NCBI RefSeq assembly: GCF_016086655.4
Contig: NC_052133.2
Coordinates: 11,616,301-11,680,300, forward strand
Direction: 5' to 3'
From: Lepeophtheirus salmonis
Taxonomy: Eukaryota > Arthropoda > Copepoda > Siphonostomatoida > Caligidae
Length of the DNA: 64,000 bases
In this document: piece by piece, positions 21,713-33,931 of the stretch
Numbering within the stretch: the first letter of the stretch is position 1
How the letters are laid out: the number at the start of each line of letters is the position of its first letter
Notes under the pieces: model-generated
Database searches by the model: none
Told to the model about the DNA's origin: nothing
Seen by the model: only the letters and a program-made list of their open reading frames with translations
Made by a program: the position numbers and the translations under genes

Positions 21713-23535
21713 CATTTATTATTAGTAAACTAATAGGTTAAAATAGTCGACACTATTATATCAATATACCAATCCCTAAAGAAGAAAAAAAAATTAATCT
21801 CAATAACATAATCATAAATAGAATATGCTAAATAAAGTTTTGATTAAACCAACGTAGAATGAGTTAAATATTTATTCACAAAACGCATATTATAAAATGA
21901 AATTCATTTAGAGCAGTCATGTGTAAATCATGTTTTGTAAAATATTTGGATTCCATTCTGAAAGGAAGAGCCACGTCATTAAAAATGTAATTTTTTTCTT
22001 TTGTTTGGTCTCTCTCCCTAGATAGTGACTGAGTCTTTCACACATAATTGTCCATATTATTGTATATTGTTTGCATTCACCAAAAATATGTGCCAGTCTT
22101 TACTTTTTGTTAAACTCTTTGCATAGCGTCTCTTTTTCTATATAGTATACTCCAAAAGCGACCCAGTACCTCAGGTAGGACTGTTTAGGAGTGAGATACG
22201 GAAATAACAATGATCTCACATATTGTTTCTGATACATTCTATACTATTGTTATGCATTTTATAGTGTTGCATATTTGACATACTTCTAAAAATTTAATAA
22301 TATCAACTTTCCAATAGTTCAATTTCCAGAATCAATATGTACTTCACATATGTCAATTGAGATATATAAAACCATTCTTTCAAATATCGAAAAAATAGAA
22401 TTACAAAATTTAATTTTTAACATATTTACCCCATGCTCACAGTATAGAGGATATCTTTTTTCTCACTCACTCCTTATTGATTAATATTTATTGGATTTAA
22501 TAAATTTATGTTATAACTATTTTGTTTTTAATGCATAAAGATGAAAATATCACAATATTTAACAGAAAATAAAAAACTTGGTTTTTGGTATTTATATATT
22601 TTTTTGAGTAAGAGGGAAACATTAATCTTTTTAGGTTTAAAAATAAAGTACCCCCAGGAATCAAATTTCTGATCATAATTGGTGATAATAGAAAAAATCC
22701 CCAAAATATATATAGAAACAAAGTTTCAACTAAATTAGAGAATGTCTAAAATACGTTTAATTTTGTTGAAATTCGGCATGTAATTGTTTTTGATAATATT
22801 TCAAGTAGTTAAAACACAATATCATTAATTTAAAAATTCTGTTTTTTTAATGTGTAGTATACTCAAAAAGGAGACTAATGCAGTTTCCAGACTCAACAAG
22901 AACTATCCTTAATCTATCAATCATTTTGATGTGAAGCAATACCATTTTTGATAGAGAGTCTGAAACCAATTTAAACAAAATATCTAATGTAAATAACTGA
23001 AAAAATTGATTGCTAAAATTGATAAAAAGTTCTCTTTTTCAAAAAAAACTAACATTATCACCTTTTTATACTTCATCACAAATGCAAAAACCATTCAGCC
23101 TCCTCTACGTTGCTATCGAATTGTACAAATCCAATTTTTTGAATGAAATTGTATTTTATATACAAACAGTAATTATTTCTACACGGATGTTAGTCGTAAT
23201 TCAAGGACATATTTTACTCGCTAGTTGTACGCAGATTTGAACCTTTCACTCACTCGTATTATGCCTTGCATAAAGCGTAATTATTTCTACCAATTTTTTA
23301 TTTGCCTCTCCAACTAAAATTAAATATATCCTATTTTAAGCAAGTAGTGCTTGTTACAATTTCTCTCTTCTTGAAATTAGTTTTTTTTTTCATTTCATTA
23401 AACTATCAAAATATTTAGAGTTGTAAAAATATGACCTTAATGAGTTCAATATTTTTCACTAGTTGGGAATCTGAACAGTGTTTCATTTTAATTTTCCATA
23501 ATTAATTATTCTTTAATTCTTGAAGAGAGAACTAT
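21713..23535. other. AT-rich non-coding DNA
   Basis: No gene seen. A segment at 22882-22912 (TTTCCAGACTCAACAAGAAC) matches part of the M8 interior (55530-55560), so a degraded relative of M8 may lie here. Confidence 0.45.
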
Positions 23536-23539
23536 AAAG

Positions 23540-23780
23540 TACTCACAAGTGTATCCGTCCTGTTACGAAAGTCGTGGAGGACGAGCTTGTAAAATATTCT
23601 AGTTATTTTGTGCGTACTAGCTTGAGGTCAGTTAGAATGCGTATCCACCAGGTTGTTCAGAGCAAGGACAATCACATTGAATGAAATATTGATCAACTGT
23701 AGGACAATATTAATAAAAATTCTTAGACAAATTAGTAATTTATTTATTTTGATTGGCCTATAATTCTGGACTACCCAGTA
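23540..23780 (+). mobile_element. Mariner-like remnant M9 (C-terminal end and right terminus)
   Basis: The plus strand reads TSLRSVRMRIHQVVQSKDNH followed by IE and a stop, resembling the C-terminus of mariner/Tc1 transposases in this window (arginine-rich helix, then 'GGHIE'-type ending). The block closes with TTCTGGACTACCCAG before TA at 23779-23780, similar to the right ends of M7 and M8. The left part is missing or unreadable. Confidence 0.55.
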
Positions 23781-24923
23781 TATGTATAAATACTTCAATA
23801 AGAAAATTGTGCAAGTGGTAATTTCTTCCTCTTAAAATACATTATTTAATTACACATTCGTAATTTTAATTACCAACTATTAATGGATACTTTCATTTCA
23901 TTATAATATATTAAAATTGCATGGTTATTATGGTTTTCTCGAAAGACAAAGAAAACAAATCATATTTCGTTCCACAGTATTATTTCTTTTCTAACCAAGC
24001 AAATTTGGTAAACTCCATTTGATAACTTACAAAATTTATAATAAAATTGATAAGAGCCAAGGATCTTTTTGGAATGATTAGACTAATATTCTAATAATAT
24101 ACATATCTATAGTTTTGAATGAAAAAAATGTTCTTTGAATAAGAAAACGTGTTTTGTTGACTCACTTTCGACATATTATTATCATATGTAAAATTGATAT
24201 TGAATTTTGAGATATTTTGTTGCAAAGTTAAAAAGAATATTCACTTTCAGTACTAATTTTATAACATAATTAATTATCATATTTGAATAAATATCCGCAT
24301 TAATATTGACTCAGTAATTATATTGATTACACAAGTCATCATGTTTTAATTTCTTTTAAATATTTTGTGATCCTCATATTATTCTAGTAATAATTACCCC
24401 GCAGATCACGAATCAGTAATTCGTTTTTCCCTATCAAATCTGGGGTTTGAGACTTTATGATTCCTTTTTATTTTGGAGTATTTTAGTAAATCATTTGAAG
24501 CATGAATAATTAAGGTCTCATTTATATAAAAAGAATTTGTTTGAATGATTTATATTTAGACAGCATTATTGATTTGAATCAAGTAAATTTATAAGCAGAG
24601 ATTTATAGAGGTTAAGTGCTGAAATTTTAAAATATTGTAATAATAAACTATATTTTATAAAATAGAGAAAATATAAAAAATATAAAAAGAAAAACATTTT
24701 AATTTTTAAAAATTATTTTATTTACCTCTCTCATTGACTTTTTTTCTCAATAAAATTGGAAACAAATTAATGTGGACGCTGAAACAGACATTGTAGAACC
24801 AAATACTTTTTTATAAATGTAAACCCTTTTTTTTTACAATTAAAGTGAACTCCTTTAGGGTAAAAAACAATTGAAAACACGAGGTGTTTTTATTTTTCAA
24901 ACAAAATCCATAAAATAGGGTTG
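23781..24923. other. AT-rich non-coding DNA, no gene seen
   Basis: No supported feature in about 1.1 kb. Confidence 0.55.
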
Positions 24924-25829
24924 TACATGGAGCGGAGATCAAATTGTTGCCTACTTTATACCTTGATAACTTGAAGACGACATTATCAAATAAAAAACTG
25001 GTTACCAAATAGGAAAGCTATTCTCGTCAGCTGACAATGAGTAGTTCAGTTAGCATCATGCCGTCATCATATGTGGAGATAAAGAGCTATAAGTGGAACG
25101 AGGAGCTTTCGAGGTCCGCCGTAGTCATGACATTGGTTAATAATGGAGGTGAAATCTCCAATTCAACGATTGCTTCAACCTTAAGAGTGAATTTACAGAC
25201 TGTTCAGCGTATCCGTAAGAAGCTAGAGGACACCAGGGATGTTGATGCCACCATAAAGAGGGCACCCAAGGAGGAGGGCGCCGACAGGAAGGTCAGGGAC
25301 ACCTACTTTGTCGACAAGGTGAATAAGATGGTTGAGGATAACCCTACCAGGTCCATGAAGGTCATGGCGAGGGATCCGGGCTGCCATGAGAAAACAATAA
25401 GGACTCAGCACCCTGCCATGTGTCCAAAATCTCCATGCAGTGGTTAACCGAGAACTCTTATGACGTCGTAAACAAGGATTTGTGGCCTCCTAACTCTCCT
25501 GACCTTAATCCTTTGGACTATTTTGTCTGGGGCTATGTCAAAAGACATACCAACAGATCTCCCCATAGCACCAAGGCCACCCTGATGGGCTCTATCAAGG
25601 AGGTATTCGGCAACATGGACAATGAGATGGTCAGAAGAGCCTGCGGTGGTTCAGAGGCCGTATTGAGGCTGTTATTGATGCCAACGGTGATTATATCGAA
25701 TGAATGGCTACTCTATACCTATATGCTCGTCATAGTTTTGATTTTCAATAAAAAAGTTAAAAAATGTATATTTTGTGTTGTTTTTTGTAGAAAAATATTT
25801 TGGCGACAATTTGATTCCCGCTTCCTGTA
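24924..25829 (+). mobile_element. Tc1/mariner-like element M3, TA-flanked, internally deleted
   Basis: Terminal inverted repeats are visible at 24924-24951 and 25802-25829: TACATGGAGCGGAGATCAAA against TACAGGAAGCGGGAATCAAA, both continuing to TTGTxGCC, with 5 mismatches in 28. TA lies at each outer edge. The ~0.9-kb element carries an N-terminal transposase part starting at ATG 25037, a deleted centre, and a C-terminal part. Its terminal repeats and C-terminus match M2, so the two are sister copies with different internal deletions. Confidence 0.92.
25037..25709 (+). pseudogene. M3 transposase, centre deleted
   Basis: The open frame from ATG 25037 runs 136 codons. It has a first helix-turn-helix (ISNSTIASTLRVNLQTVQRI, about residues 45-65), a basic linker (IKRAPKEEGADRKVR), and a second helix-turn-helix (NPTRSMKVMARDPGCHEKTI, about residues 103-122). 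The frame then crosses the deletion junction at about 25400-25412 and ends out of frame at 25447. Downstream the transposase resumes as ISMQWLTENSYDVVNKDLW, then PPNSPDLNPLDYFVWGYV (third Asp, about 25485-25540) and MVRRACGGSEAVLR. The first and second catalytic Asp are absent, so it is not a functional enzyme. The N-terminal 120 residues could still make a DNA-binding-only protein, which is speculation. Confidence 0.9.
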
Positions 25830-27835
25830 TATGAACTTTTAAACTGTTTTTTCTCAAGATAGGATGATTGTATATAAAATATCCGGACATAATTGATATA
25901 AACATATAATTTTGCAAAGAATAAACTTATTTTCCTTTGGAAGTTATATGGAAATAGAACATACTTTTTCTCTGTCCAAGTACCCATGCTCTGAGTCCTA
26001 GAGGAGTATAATTTATGATGTGTCAGAATTAATTACTTAATGAATCAGATATAAGATACTCCCTCATGCTCCGAGAAAAGTCCATGAAAATAAGAATTTA
26101 ATAACACATGAAAACATTATCGCTAAACTGTCACTCAACTAAGAAATACTTATTTTTCACTTCAGGGTCCATAACTCATGCCATCAACAGAATGATTAAT
26201 TCATGGTCTTCCTTCGGTTAAAAAAATTTCATAAAACAGGAAATAATGGACATTCTATGGTATTCTATTATCCAGTACTGAGACACAAAGAGACGAGGAT
26301 GATAAACATAATTCAATTACTCCGATTCTGGAATCTGATTTTACTGTGATAAAAAAGTGAGAAAATACAAGGATCAAGAGTTTTTTAGAAGTACAATAGT
26401 ATAAAAATCAACAGCTAACCTCCTCCTCTTGACCTCAATTGCATTATATAAAAAATAAGTATTTTCTTCTTAATATAGACTCCCTTGCCTTAATTCATAG
26501 ATAAGTATAAAAAAGAGGAAAAAGAAATATAAATAAAATATAAATCCCTCGACAACAGCTGATGAGAACTAACGTGATAACAACCTCAATAAGAAAAACA
26601 ACTTTGTAGCTCTATTTTTTCTCTATGGCTTAACCATCCATTTATTTATTTCAAATCCTAACGTGGCTACTTCCCTGAAGTGTTTACTTCTGAACCACTG
26701 ATACATTAAATTGATAAAACATTACTTCTCATTTGCATGGAGTAGTTGGGACTAAATATACTATAAGCGTTGAATATTATTTAACCATTATATTGCATAT
26801 TTGTCCATTTATAATCAAAAATATTAGTTGAGTAAAAGTATAGTAACTTTTGTAAACTGTAGAGGATAGATTATTTTATAATTTAATATTCACTCCCATT
26901 TCATCTACCCTTTTTTTATTCATCGTTATCGTAGATAAAAAATATTAAAAACCTCGATAATCAATTTCATTATTTGTTAATTTACCTAGAATTTAATAAC
27001 GTACCATTTCAAAATAATGAAATACATGAAATTTAAGATAAATTAGCAATTTATTTTGTAAGTGGAGAAAAAATAGGATGCACGGCGTACATTAAAAGAA
27101 GATTTGATATATCTGCTGTGAATAAACACTCCAGAGAATTAACAAAAAGATAAGAAACATCTAAAGCCTATTTTATACTTGTATTTATTATTAAAATTTA
27201 TTTAGCATTTTTTTAAATCATTTTTTTAACAAGAGTTTTGTCTTGCAACTGACAATAAAATTAAATTTCGATACGAGTAATAAGCATATAAATTTATTCG
27301 CCATAATAATGTACTATAATTGGTCAATGTTTCATTAGAAGTGATATTGATCAACTATTAACAAAGTTAATTAATCAAAAAAGGAAATGGCTAAAGTCAT
27401 ATCAGAGAAAAAAAATCTTGCACTACATATTTGATTCAACGTTCATTTATCAAAAAGTTTTATGAATGATATAAGTAAAAGTTTTTTTGAAAGGGAGGAA
27501 ACAGATGACTACTTATATATATTATATTTTTATGCATATTTTTTATATGTAATCGAGTATGAGTTCGAACAGGTTCTTTTTGTGGCACATCTTATACCTA
27601 TATGAATTTTTTGGAGAATGGGACAGGTTGGTACAATTTTCACTTTTTAGCTTATTACATAGTTTATTCTGGGGTTTGCAAATGTTTTGAGACAATTTTT
27701 AATGCATAACTACTAGACATATACCACAACAGTTTTAATTTACTTTCTGTTTACAATAAGTTCAAAAGATTAGAGCCTATTATCATGTTGCAAGAACAAT
27801 AAAGGCGAAATACTGCAGCCTTACTATCCTATAGA
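25830..27835. other. AT-rich non-coding DNA, no gene seen
   Basis: About 2 kb without a supported gene or repeat. Confidence 0.55.
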
Positions 27836-27839
27836 ATAT

Positions 27840-28385
27840 CCTACAAAACTGTATTACAGCCAAATATGGCTCCAAGGCAACCGTCTACCATGTTAAAGAG
27901 CGCCTGGATAAGGGTGATGATCAGGGAAAAGAACTCAGGAGTGATTGTACTAGAAAATTGACTACTGATGCTATAGTCAAAGCCTTAAAAGATCAGGAAG
28001 ATTACACTATGTCGGAGATGATCATGGACGTCAATGTTTCAAGGTCTACCATATCAAGGTACATCAAAACGGCTGGTAGTACTTCTGACAGCAGAGTAGT
28101 TGAAAAAGGAATCATAAGTTCTGTTTTTTTTTTTTTTTTTGGTGAACTCTTGGTCTCCTTAATCACCAGATCTAAACCCCCTTGATTATATTTTCTAGTG
28201 GCAAGTAGAGTATCTGTCCTGCATAATCCGACACCCAAATGTTTAGGACTTAAAAGACTCTGTCAATGAGTAGTGAGCTGCCATGTAGGATACCTACATA
28301 AAAAGCATTTTCAGCAAATTCCACCACCCACTGTACAACGTTATTGCTGCCTATCGTAGTCATATTATAAATTAATTATCCTTAA
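27840..28385 (+). mobile_element. Tc1-like transposase relic M12 with a T17 tract at the deletion point
   Basis: The plus strand reads TAKYGSKATVYHVKERLDKG (27860-27915; first helix-turn-helix), then a basic linker and TMSEMIMDVNVSRSTISRYI (28005-28065; second helix-turn-helix). After VVEKGIISS there is a run of 17 T (28124-28140), then PDLNPLDYIF (28166-28195; third-Asp block, stop, then WQVEYLS), and a frameshifted C-terminus ending near 28370. The part with the first two Asp is missing and the homopolymer occupies its place. Terminal repeats could not be identified with confidence. Confidence 0.82.
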
Positions 28386-29519
28386 TATCATTAATATTAA
28401 TTATTTTAATAAAACTGTTTTGGATATTAAATGTATGTATATAAAATTAAACGTCATTATTTTCTTTGTTCATTTTAGCCTTAAAACTTTTATAGTTCAA
28501 TAATATAATAAACATACATAAATATATTTCATGTAGAAAAATAAATAATGCATATTGTTAACTTTAGTGATATCCCAAATATGTACTTAAGATTACATGA
28601 ATTTAAATTGTGGAAAAACATTTTCATTTCTTATTTTATTTGTTGTTGCCGCAATTATCATGAGTCAACTTACTATACAAATACTCCTCAACTTTAAATT
28701 ATAAATATACTTCCTTAATTAACTCAATTTTACTTTTAAAATGACAAAAAATTAATTAAATTCCATAAAATAAAAGGGGCTTATAAATAAAAAATAATAT
28801 TTGAGTTTGAGAAGAAATGAACAAAATTACACCGAAGTAGTAAATTAAGAGAATAAGTAAAAACTCCAGATTGGTTCTACACTCTAAGATAGGTGGTTGT
28901 TCAACAAAAGTGCAGCAGCATAGCCAAAAAAAAAACTGCTTGAAATTGAAGGATGCCAATATGCCCTGCCCGCCAAATAGTTCTGCTCTTTCCTTTACCC
29001 AATATTATTAGTTTTGCTGATATATTTCATAATAAATCATATGTATCTGCCAATTTTTTAAAATCCATCAGAAGAAGTTACTAAATCTACTGTTACTCAA
29101 TCATATTTAGTATTTACATTGAAGAAATTTAAAAACTATATAGTTGATATCAAACCAAATAATATTGTTTTTTATAGTTACTTTTTAATACATCTATTAC
29201 GGATTTTTTTTTTTTTTTGACAATTGATCTGTTTTATATAGAGGGGAATAAAGAAGGAAACATGTTACAAAGAAAAGAAAAATGTTGTTCAGTGATATAA
29301 AAATTGGACCGTGTCAGAATAAAAATACGATTTCTATAATAACTTTTTTTTAAATTTTGTACAAGTTTAGAAGCAATAAATTTCCCCTTCCTGTGAAAAT
29401 GAATGAATTTGTAAAAGTCATTTTATGATAATTTTGTATGTGTATTTATGTGTTTTTTATTATTTATATGCAAATCCTATTTAATTATTCATTGATAATG
29501 ATTATGTTCGCCTGTTTGA
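28386..29519. other. AT-rich non-coding DNA, no gene seen
   Basis: No supported feature. Open stretches here are low complexity. Confidence 0.55.
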
Positions 29520-29599
29520 TTAATATTAAATAATAATAGTATTTATAATCCTCACTTGGTTAATAATAAATAATAATAGTAATTATAAGCCTCACTTTG
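29520..29599 (+). repeat. Tandem duplication, two 40-bp units
   Basis: TTAATATTAAATAATAATAG..CCTCACTTGG (29520-29559) is followed directly by TTAATAATAAATAATAATAG..CCTCACTTTG (29560-29599), with a few differences. Confidence 0.85.
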
Positions 29600-31555
29600 T
29601 CAGAAACTGCATTTTTTACCCATTTCGAAAAGATAATTATAGCGAGGTACTCATTAGTATATCAGTACTTTACTGATACGGACTCGTTTAAAAATTGACT
29701 CGACTTGTACGTAAAGTAGAGTGCTCCACTTCCTTGTTGTTTTTTAACTAATTTTTTATGCTATAATCGAAATATGAATTAGTTTCCATCAGTCAACTTC
29801 AATAAATCATTAAATTAGAAAGTGTTCAGATTTAAATGGACCACCCGGTACAAGAACTGGGACAAAAATATCCTTCTTAATTAAATTATTTCCATCAATA
29901 AATAATTTGAATTTCTGAACCATCTCCCAACAAAGCAACAATCCAGTATGACGCTATTGTAAATGCTTTTAACAACATATTTTTTAAATATTTCGTGTAA
30001 AAAAAAATTAGGAAAAAACACCCAAAACCCGATATTTATATTATTGGCAGAATATAAAATTTTAGTACTGGGACAACACTATTAAAGACTATGGAAAGTA
30101 TGAAACTGCTTTTTAAATTTTTGAGAATCAAATCAAACTTAAATCTTAGCTTTAGTGAGTATGAACATATAATATAATTTTTTTTTTTATTATATACATT
30201 TAGTGTTGAATGTTTTGTTAAAATGAAAATTGAAGAGTTTAGTAGTCACTTTTTTTAAATATCCTATTTTAACTTTTGCATGATAGTTTTATAAGGGACA
30301 GTATTAGGTATATACTTTTAAGGTGGAAATAGAAGCGAAAAAATAGGAGGATAAAAATTCAAGTCCAAGCTATAATTTGTCCCTGTTAATAAAAATTATC
30401 ACCAAAGAAAATGACCCTATTTCCATGAGGTTTAAAATCTTTCAGGAAGTATATGCAGTACTAAAAGGAGTGTTGGTGTCATTGTTTCGGATTTAAACGG
30501 TAAATCACTTCCTTTTGATCTATTACAACTGAACTTAATTTTTAAAATATTGTACCGGATTGTTTCATGAATGCCTACGTAACCTTTTAATTTGTCATTT
30601 TAATTACATTCCAAGAACTTTCGGACACTCTATGTATAGGATTTATTGCATTTCGCTTTAAATTTTTTAGTATCACCTCTGTTACATTATTTGGTTTCAT
30701 AAATGTTATTGAATGTCTTTTATAAACACAAATATGTTTAGAAAGTTATACATTGACATCCTGTGGACGGGTTGTTATGAAGGCAGACTTTTATTCCTAT
30801 ATATAATTGACTATATTATAACCATTGAAATCCAATAAAAAGTGTTACGTAACAATTGTATAACCTTGAAAAATTCACATTAATTATTTAGAAGATGTAG
30901 AAAGCTCATTTTTTAATAATATTAGGGTATTTTATGGCATTTGAAGTAAATAAAAAAAAATTTTAAATCAATTTTAACAAATTTATTGTGTTAAAAATAT
31001 ACTTGAGATTTAAATAAAATAATTGAATGGATACTTTACCTTAGTCTTAGCGAAAATTATGCGTAGTAGAGGGCCTTTTAAAATTGGGACTTTTTAAAGG
31101 ACCATAACAGAAAAAGTACTTTAGTAGACTGATTTTAAGTCCCTTATTAATTACCAATATAACCCTAGGTTCTTGTATTGACTGTGTTGCTGAATCGCTT
31201 CGTCCAATTTAAATGATTTTAGGGCGTAATTATTCTTTTGTGAGACATTTTGTTAACCTGTGTTTTGAAAGGCGTAGTTTTACATTTCGTAGTTTGCTCT
31301 TAACATTTCTGTCACATCTTAATAAATAAAAAAACATTTTTCAAATTATCAGAGTGACCATGTTGATTTTTTTTACATGCCCAAAGTACTCACATTTTAC
31401 TCGATATACAAAATTAGAAAATTACCAGTATATGGTGCACACAATAATAGATGGCTATAATGTGTATAGGTAGTATTGGAAATAGTTTATATTTTGGCAT
31501 GTAAAAAAATCAACAAAAAATCAACATGTTCGCCCTGACCATTTGAAAAATGGTT
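29600..31555. other. AT-rich DNA with one possible mariner terminus
   Basis: No gene seen. At about 29841-29855 GGACCACCCGGTA resembles the right terminal sequence of mariner-like elements (compare GAACCACCCTGTA of M8), but no matching left end or transposase was found. A small hairpin (TATCAGTA, CTT, TACTGATA) lies near 29662-29680. Confidence 0.4.
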
Positions 31556-31559
31556 TGGA

Positions 31560-31800
31560 GGAGAGGAGTGACAATCAGCTGTAACAAAAGAGGAAGGAAG
31601 CAAGAATATAAACAAGGATACTTGCCAGAATTACTCCCATATCGATCATCAATTCTACTTTGAGTCCAACAAGGACTTATAATTATAACTCCGTAACAAA
31701 TCTTCAGTCTTTTATGAGTACAGACGAACGTTCAAACAGGTTTGGAATAAAATTGAATCTATTAAGGAAAGGATATTAACTTCTCCGGAATTAAATATCA
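31560..31800 (+). repeat. LTR-like dispersed repeat, copy 2
   Basis: Related to 1177-1425 and 37540-37800: it shares CCATATCGATCATCAATTCT and GAGTCCAACAAGGACT in the same order and orientation, followed by AACTCCGTAACAAATCTTCA. The left edge is more diverged than in the other two copies. Confidence 0.55.
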
Positions 31801-31885
31801 ACGACAACTGCTAAGGAAAATAATATTCCTTCTACCATTTACAAATTAATAGGTCTGCTAAAAAACCCACCAGATTTACATGATT

Positions 31886-32206
31886 AGTAATAACCGAGGT
31901 TAATAGAAATATAAGATTTGAGCATCATTTAATCGGGCTTTCTAGAATTTTCTATCCGACTGGTGGGCAAGACCGACAGATTTTGACAAAACACACAACC
32001 TCACATACCTATGACGTCATTATTGCTATAATTTTCAATTTAAAGTATCTTACCGACTGCTGGGGAAGAAAAACAGATTTTGACGAAACATGCAACCACT
32101 CATCTACTATGACATCAATATTAAAAGCATGGTGGAAGTAAGTCAAAAATCAGTTGTACATGCATTATGGTATAACCTTGTATTTCTATTAACCTTGGTA
32201 ATAACT
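31886..32206. mobile_element. 321-bp TA-flanked MITE with internal tandem units
   Basis: The ends form inverted repeats of 30 bases: AGTAATAACCGAGGTTAATA.. on the left, and AGTTATTACCAAGGTTAATA.. as the reverse complement of the right, both continuing GAAATAxAAG. TA sits at both outer edges, as expected for a Tc1/mariner-type target. The interior is two diverged copies of a ~97-bp unit. There is no coding potential. Confidence 0.85.
31956..32145 (+). repeat. Two ~97-bp tandem units inside the MITE
   Basis: Units start at 31956 (CCGACTGGTGGGCAAGACCG) and 32053 (CCGACTGCTGGGGAAGAAAA). They share CAGATTTTGACRAAACA, CAACC and a TATGACRTCA block. Confidence 0.85.
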
Positions 32207-32479
32207 AAAGAAAATATAATATAATTAGAAGAGCGATGCGCCTGCACAGCCAAAATAGAAGATATAGAAAAGAAAAGAAAAATGGACTCCATAATGTTAT
32301 GGTAACGTATTGAATTATATTGACAAATATAAATTTATGACTTATATTACATACATTATAACTTATTAAATTAGAAGGAATTTTTACCTTTTTTAAAGGA
32401 AATTATTAGTTTCTAAATATAATATCCTGTTTTTTAATAAACTTAATGAAACCATGATATAATTATCGTCCTCAGAATT

Positions 32480-33931
32480 GCACTGTCTTGAGAGATGTTG
32501 TCCAATTTTAAATTGTTTTCTATTCCTGAATGAAATAATCGGATTTTCATCTATATGTTGCTGCTAGCTTCTTAATGATTACAAACACGTGATTATTTGG
32601 TGGGTTATCATCAAGCATATGTTCATTAAGTTTATTTAAAAAACTTCTTTTGTTTTTCACTAATTTTTGAAGAACTTTAGTTGCAATTGACAAATGAAGT
32701 TCTTTAGTTCTTAAAAGAACGGGTTGGTTCATTAAACTGAGCTGAACAAAAACTCTTTCGCCCTCCTCCTATATAACTTTAGCATAATAATGTATTTGCT
32801 GATGGAAGAGTGTTAGCCTTCCCCGTACTTCGAATCTAGTCACTTAATCAAATGACAAGATCTATCTTTCATCAAATAATAAATATTGGAATTACCTTTT
32901 TAAGGAGCTCATCCTTGAGGAACATATGAAACTTAATTTTTCGGATTTATTTTTATCCCAAACTCTAGATTTGCGTTTATATGCTTAGCAACACGGCATT
33001 TGGCTTCATTTGATTCTACGTGATATAGTTCTTTTACACTTATTCTTACTTTCTTGAATAAACATAGGATATGGATTTCTTTTTCACCAACAATTTTTAA
33101 ATAAAGTTCAACTGTTAAAAATACTCCAAAAGACGACTGACAAGTCTGCCTGTTAGTTGCTCTTCTAGTTATATTATATTTCCTTTGGTAAAAACCAAGA
33201 CTGATTATCAGTGACAATATCGCTAGCCGTCGAAAAGTATATTTTGCTTGATACAAATTTGCCTGTAGTTGCGAGGTTTTGCGAATCTAACCTGATAACA
33301 TTGTAAAATTTGTCTAAATTATCCATCTATCGTACCACCGGGGTTTTCGTCAACTTTTTTTATCATCTTTAAAGTCATTATCTTTTTTTTTCTTAGATTT
33401 TTGGATAGTGTTGTATTTCTTTTGACTCAGATTTTCAGATATCAACATTTAAGGCACAATATATATTCATTAAACAAAATATATTTTCTATTATGTAAGA
33501 AATAATAACCAACGCAATTGCTCTGGTTTATTTACATATGTATTTTGAATAGCAATACAGGTCTTAGAACTAGTACCATAACTGTGAAAAGCTTATTTGT
33601 ACTGTTCGAATACCCTTTTATTTATCAGCTCATCTGAATTTGCTGTTGCTCCTGCATAATCGAATCCATTTGACCAGATCTTCATATCACTGAGAAAACC
33701 TCTGGTAGGAACTTCCCATCAAAGAGACTTCTCAAAAGAACAGAAGATATCGACTACCCCCTTTGAAAGTCTTTTCATCCTTTCCGAATATATTAGCAAC
33801 TTTTCCGGAATTTTTCCAAGGCCTTTGTAGGGCTCACTCTTGTAATTTTTATCTAAAAACATTGGGAGATGAGCACCCCAGAAATGTTCCTCCGTCCAAA
33901 GCTGCTTTATCCAGTAGGAGTTAAGCAATTT
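32480..33931 (-). pseudogene. Unidentified decayed coding region (possibly a DNA transposon)
   Basis: Four coding-like minus-strand segments lie in series. 33931-33719 reads KLLNSYWIKQLWTEEHFWGA and KGLGKIPEKLLIYSERMKRL; after one TGA it continues WEVPTRGFLSDMKIWSNGFD to about 33580. About 33345-33190 reads MDNLDKFYNVIRLDSQNLAT. 33256-32933 includes KVRISVKELYHVESNEAKCR. 32732-32547 reads LHLSIATKVLQKLVKNKRSF and NHVFVIIKKLAATYR. The first segment is preceded by TTTTATAG, a possible splice acceptor. Base composition is clearly less AT-rich than the surroundings. I do not recognise the family. The closing NHVFVIIKKLAATYR block has the feel of the C-terminus of some DNA-transposon proteins, but that is only an impression. 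Confidence 0.45.

Noticed and set aside
22506..22721. 71-codon hydrophobic minus-strand frame
   Set aside because: F/I/L/K/N-only composition typical of random AT-rich DNA.
29841..29855. GGACCACCCGGTA as a mariner right end
   Set aside because: It looks right, but no matching left end or transposase remnant could be found within 1.5 kb, so no element was called.
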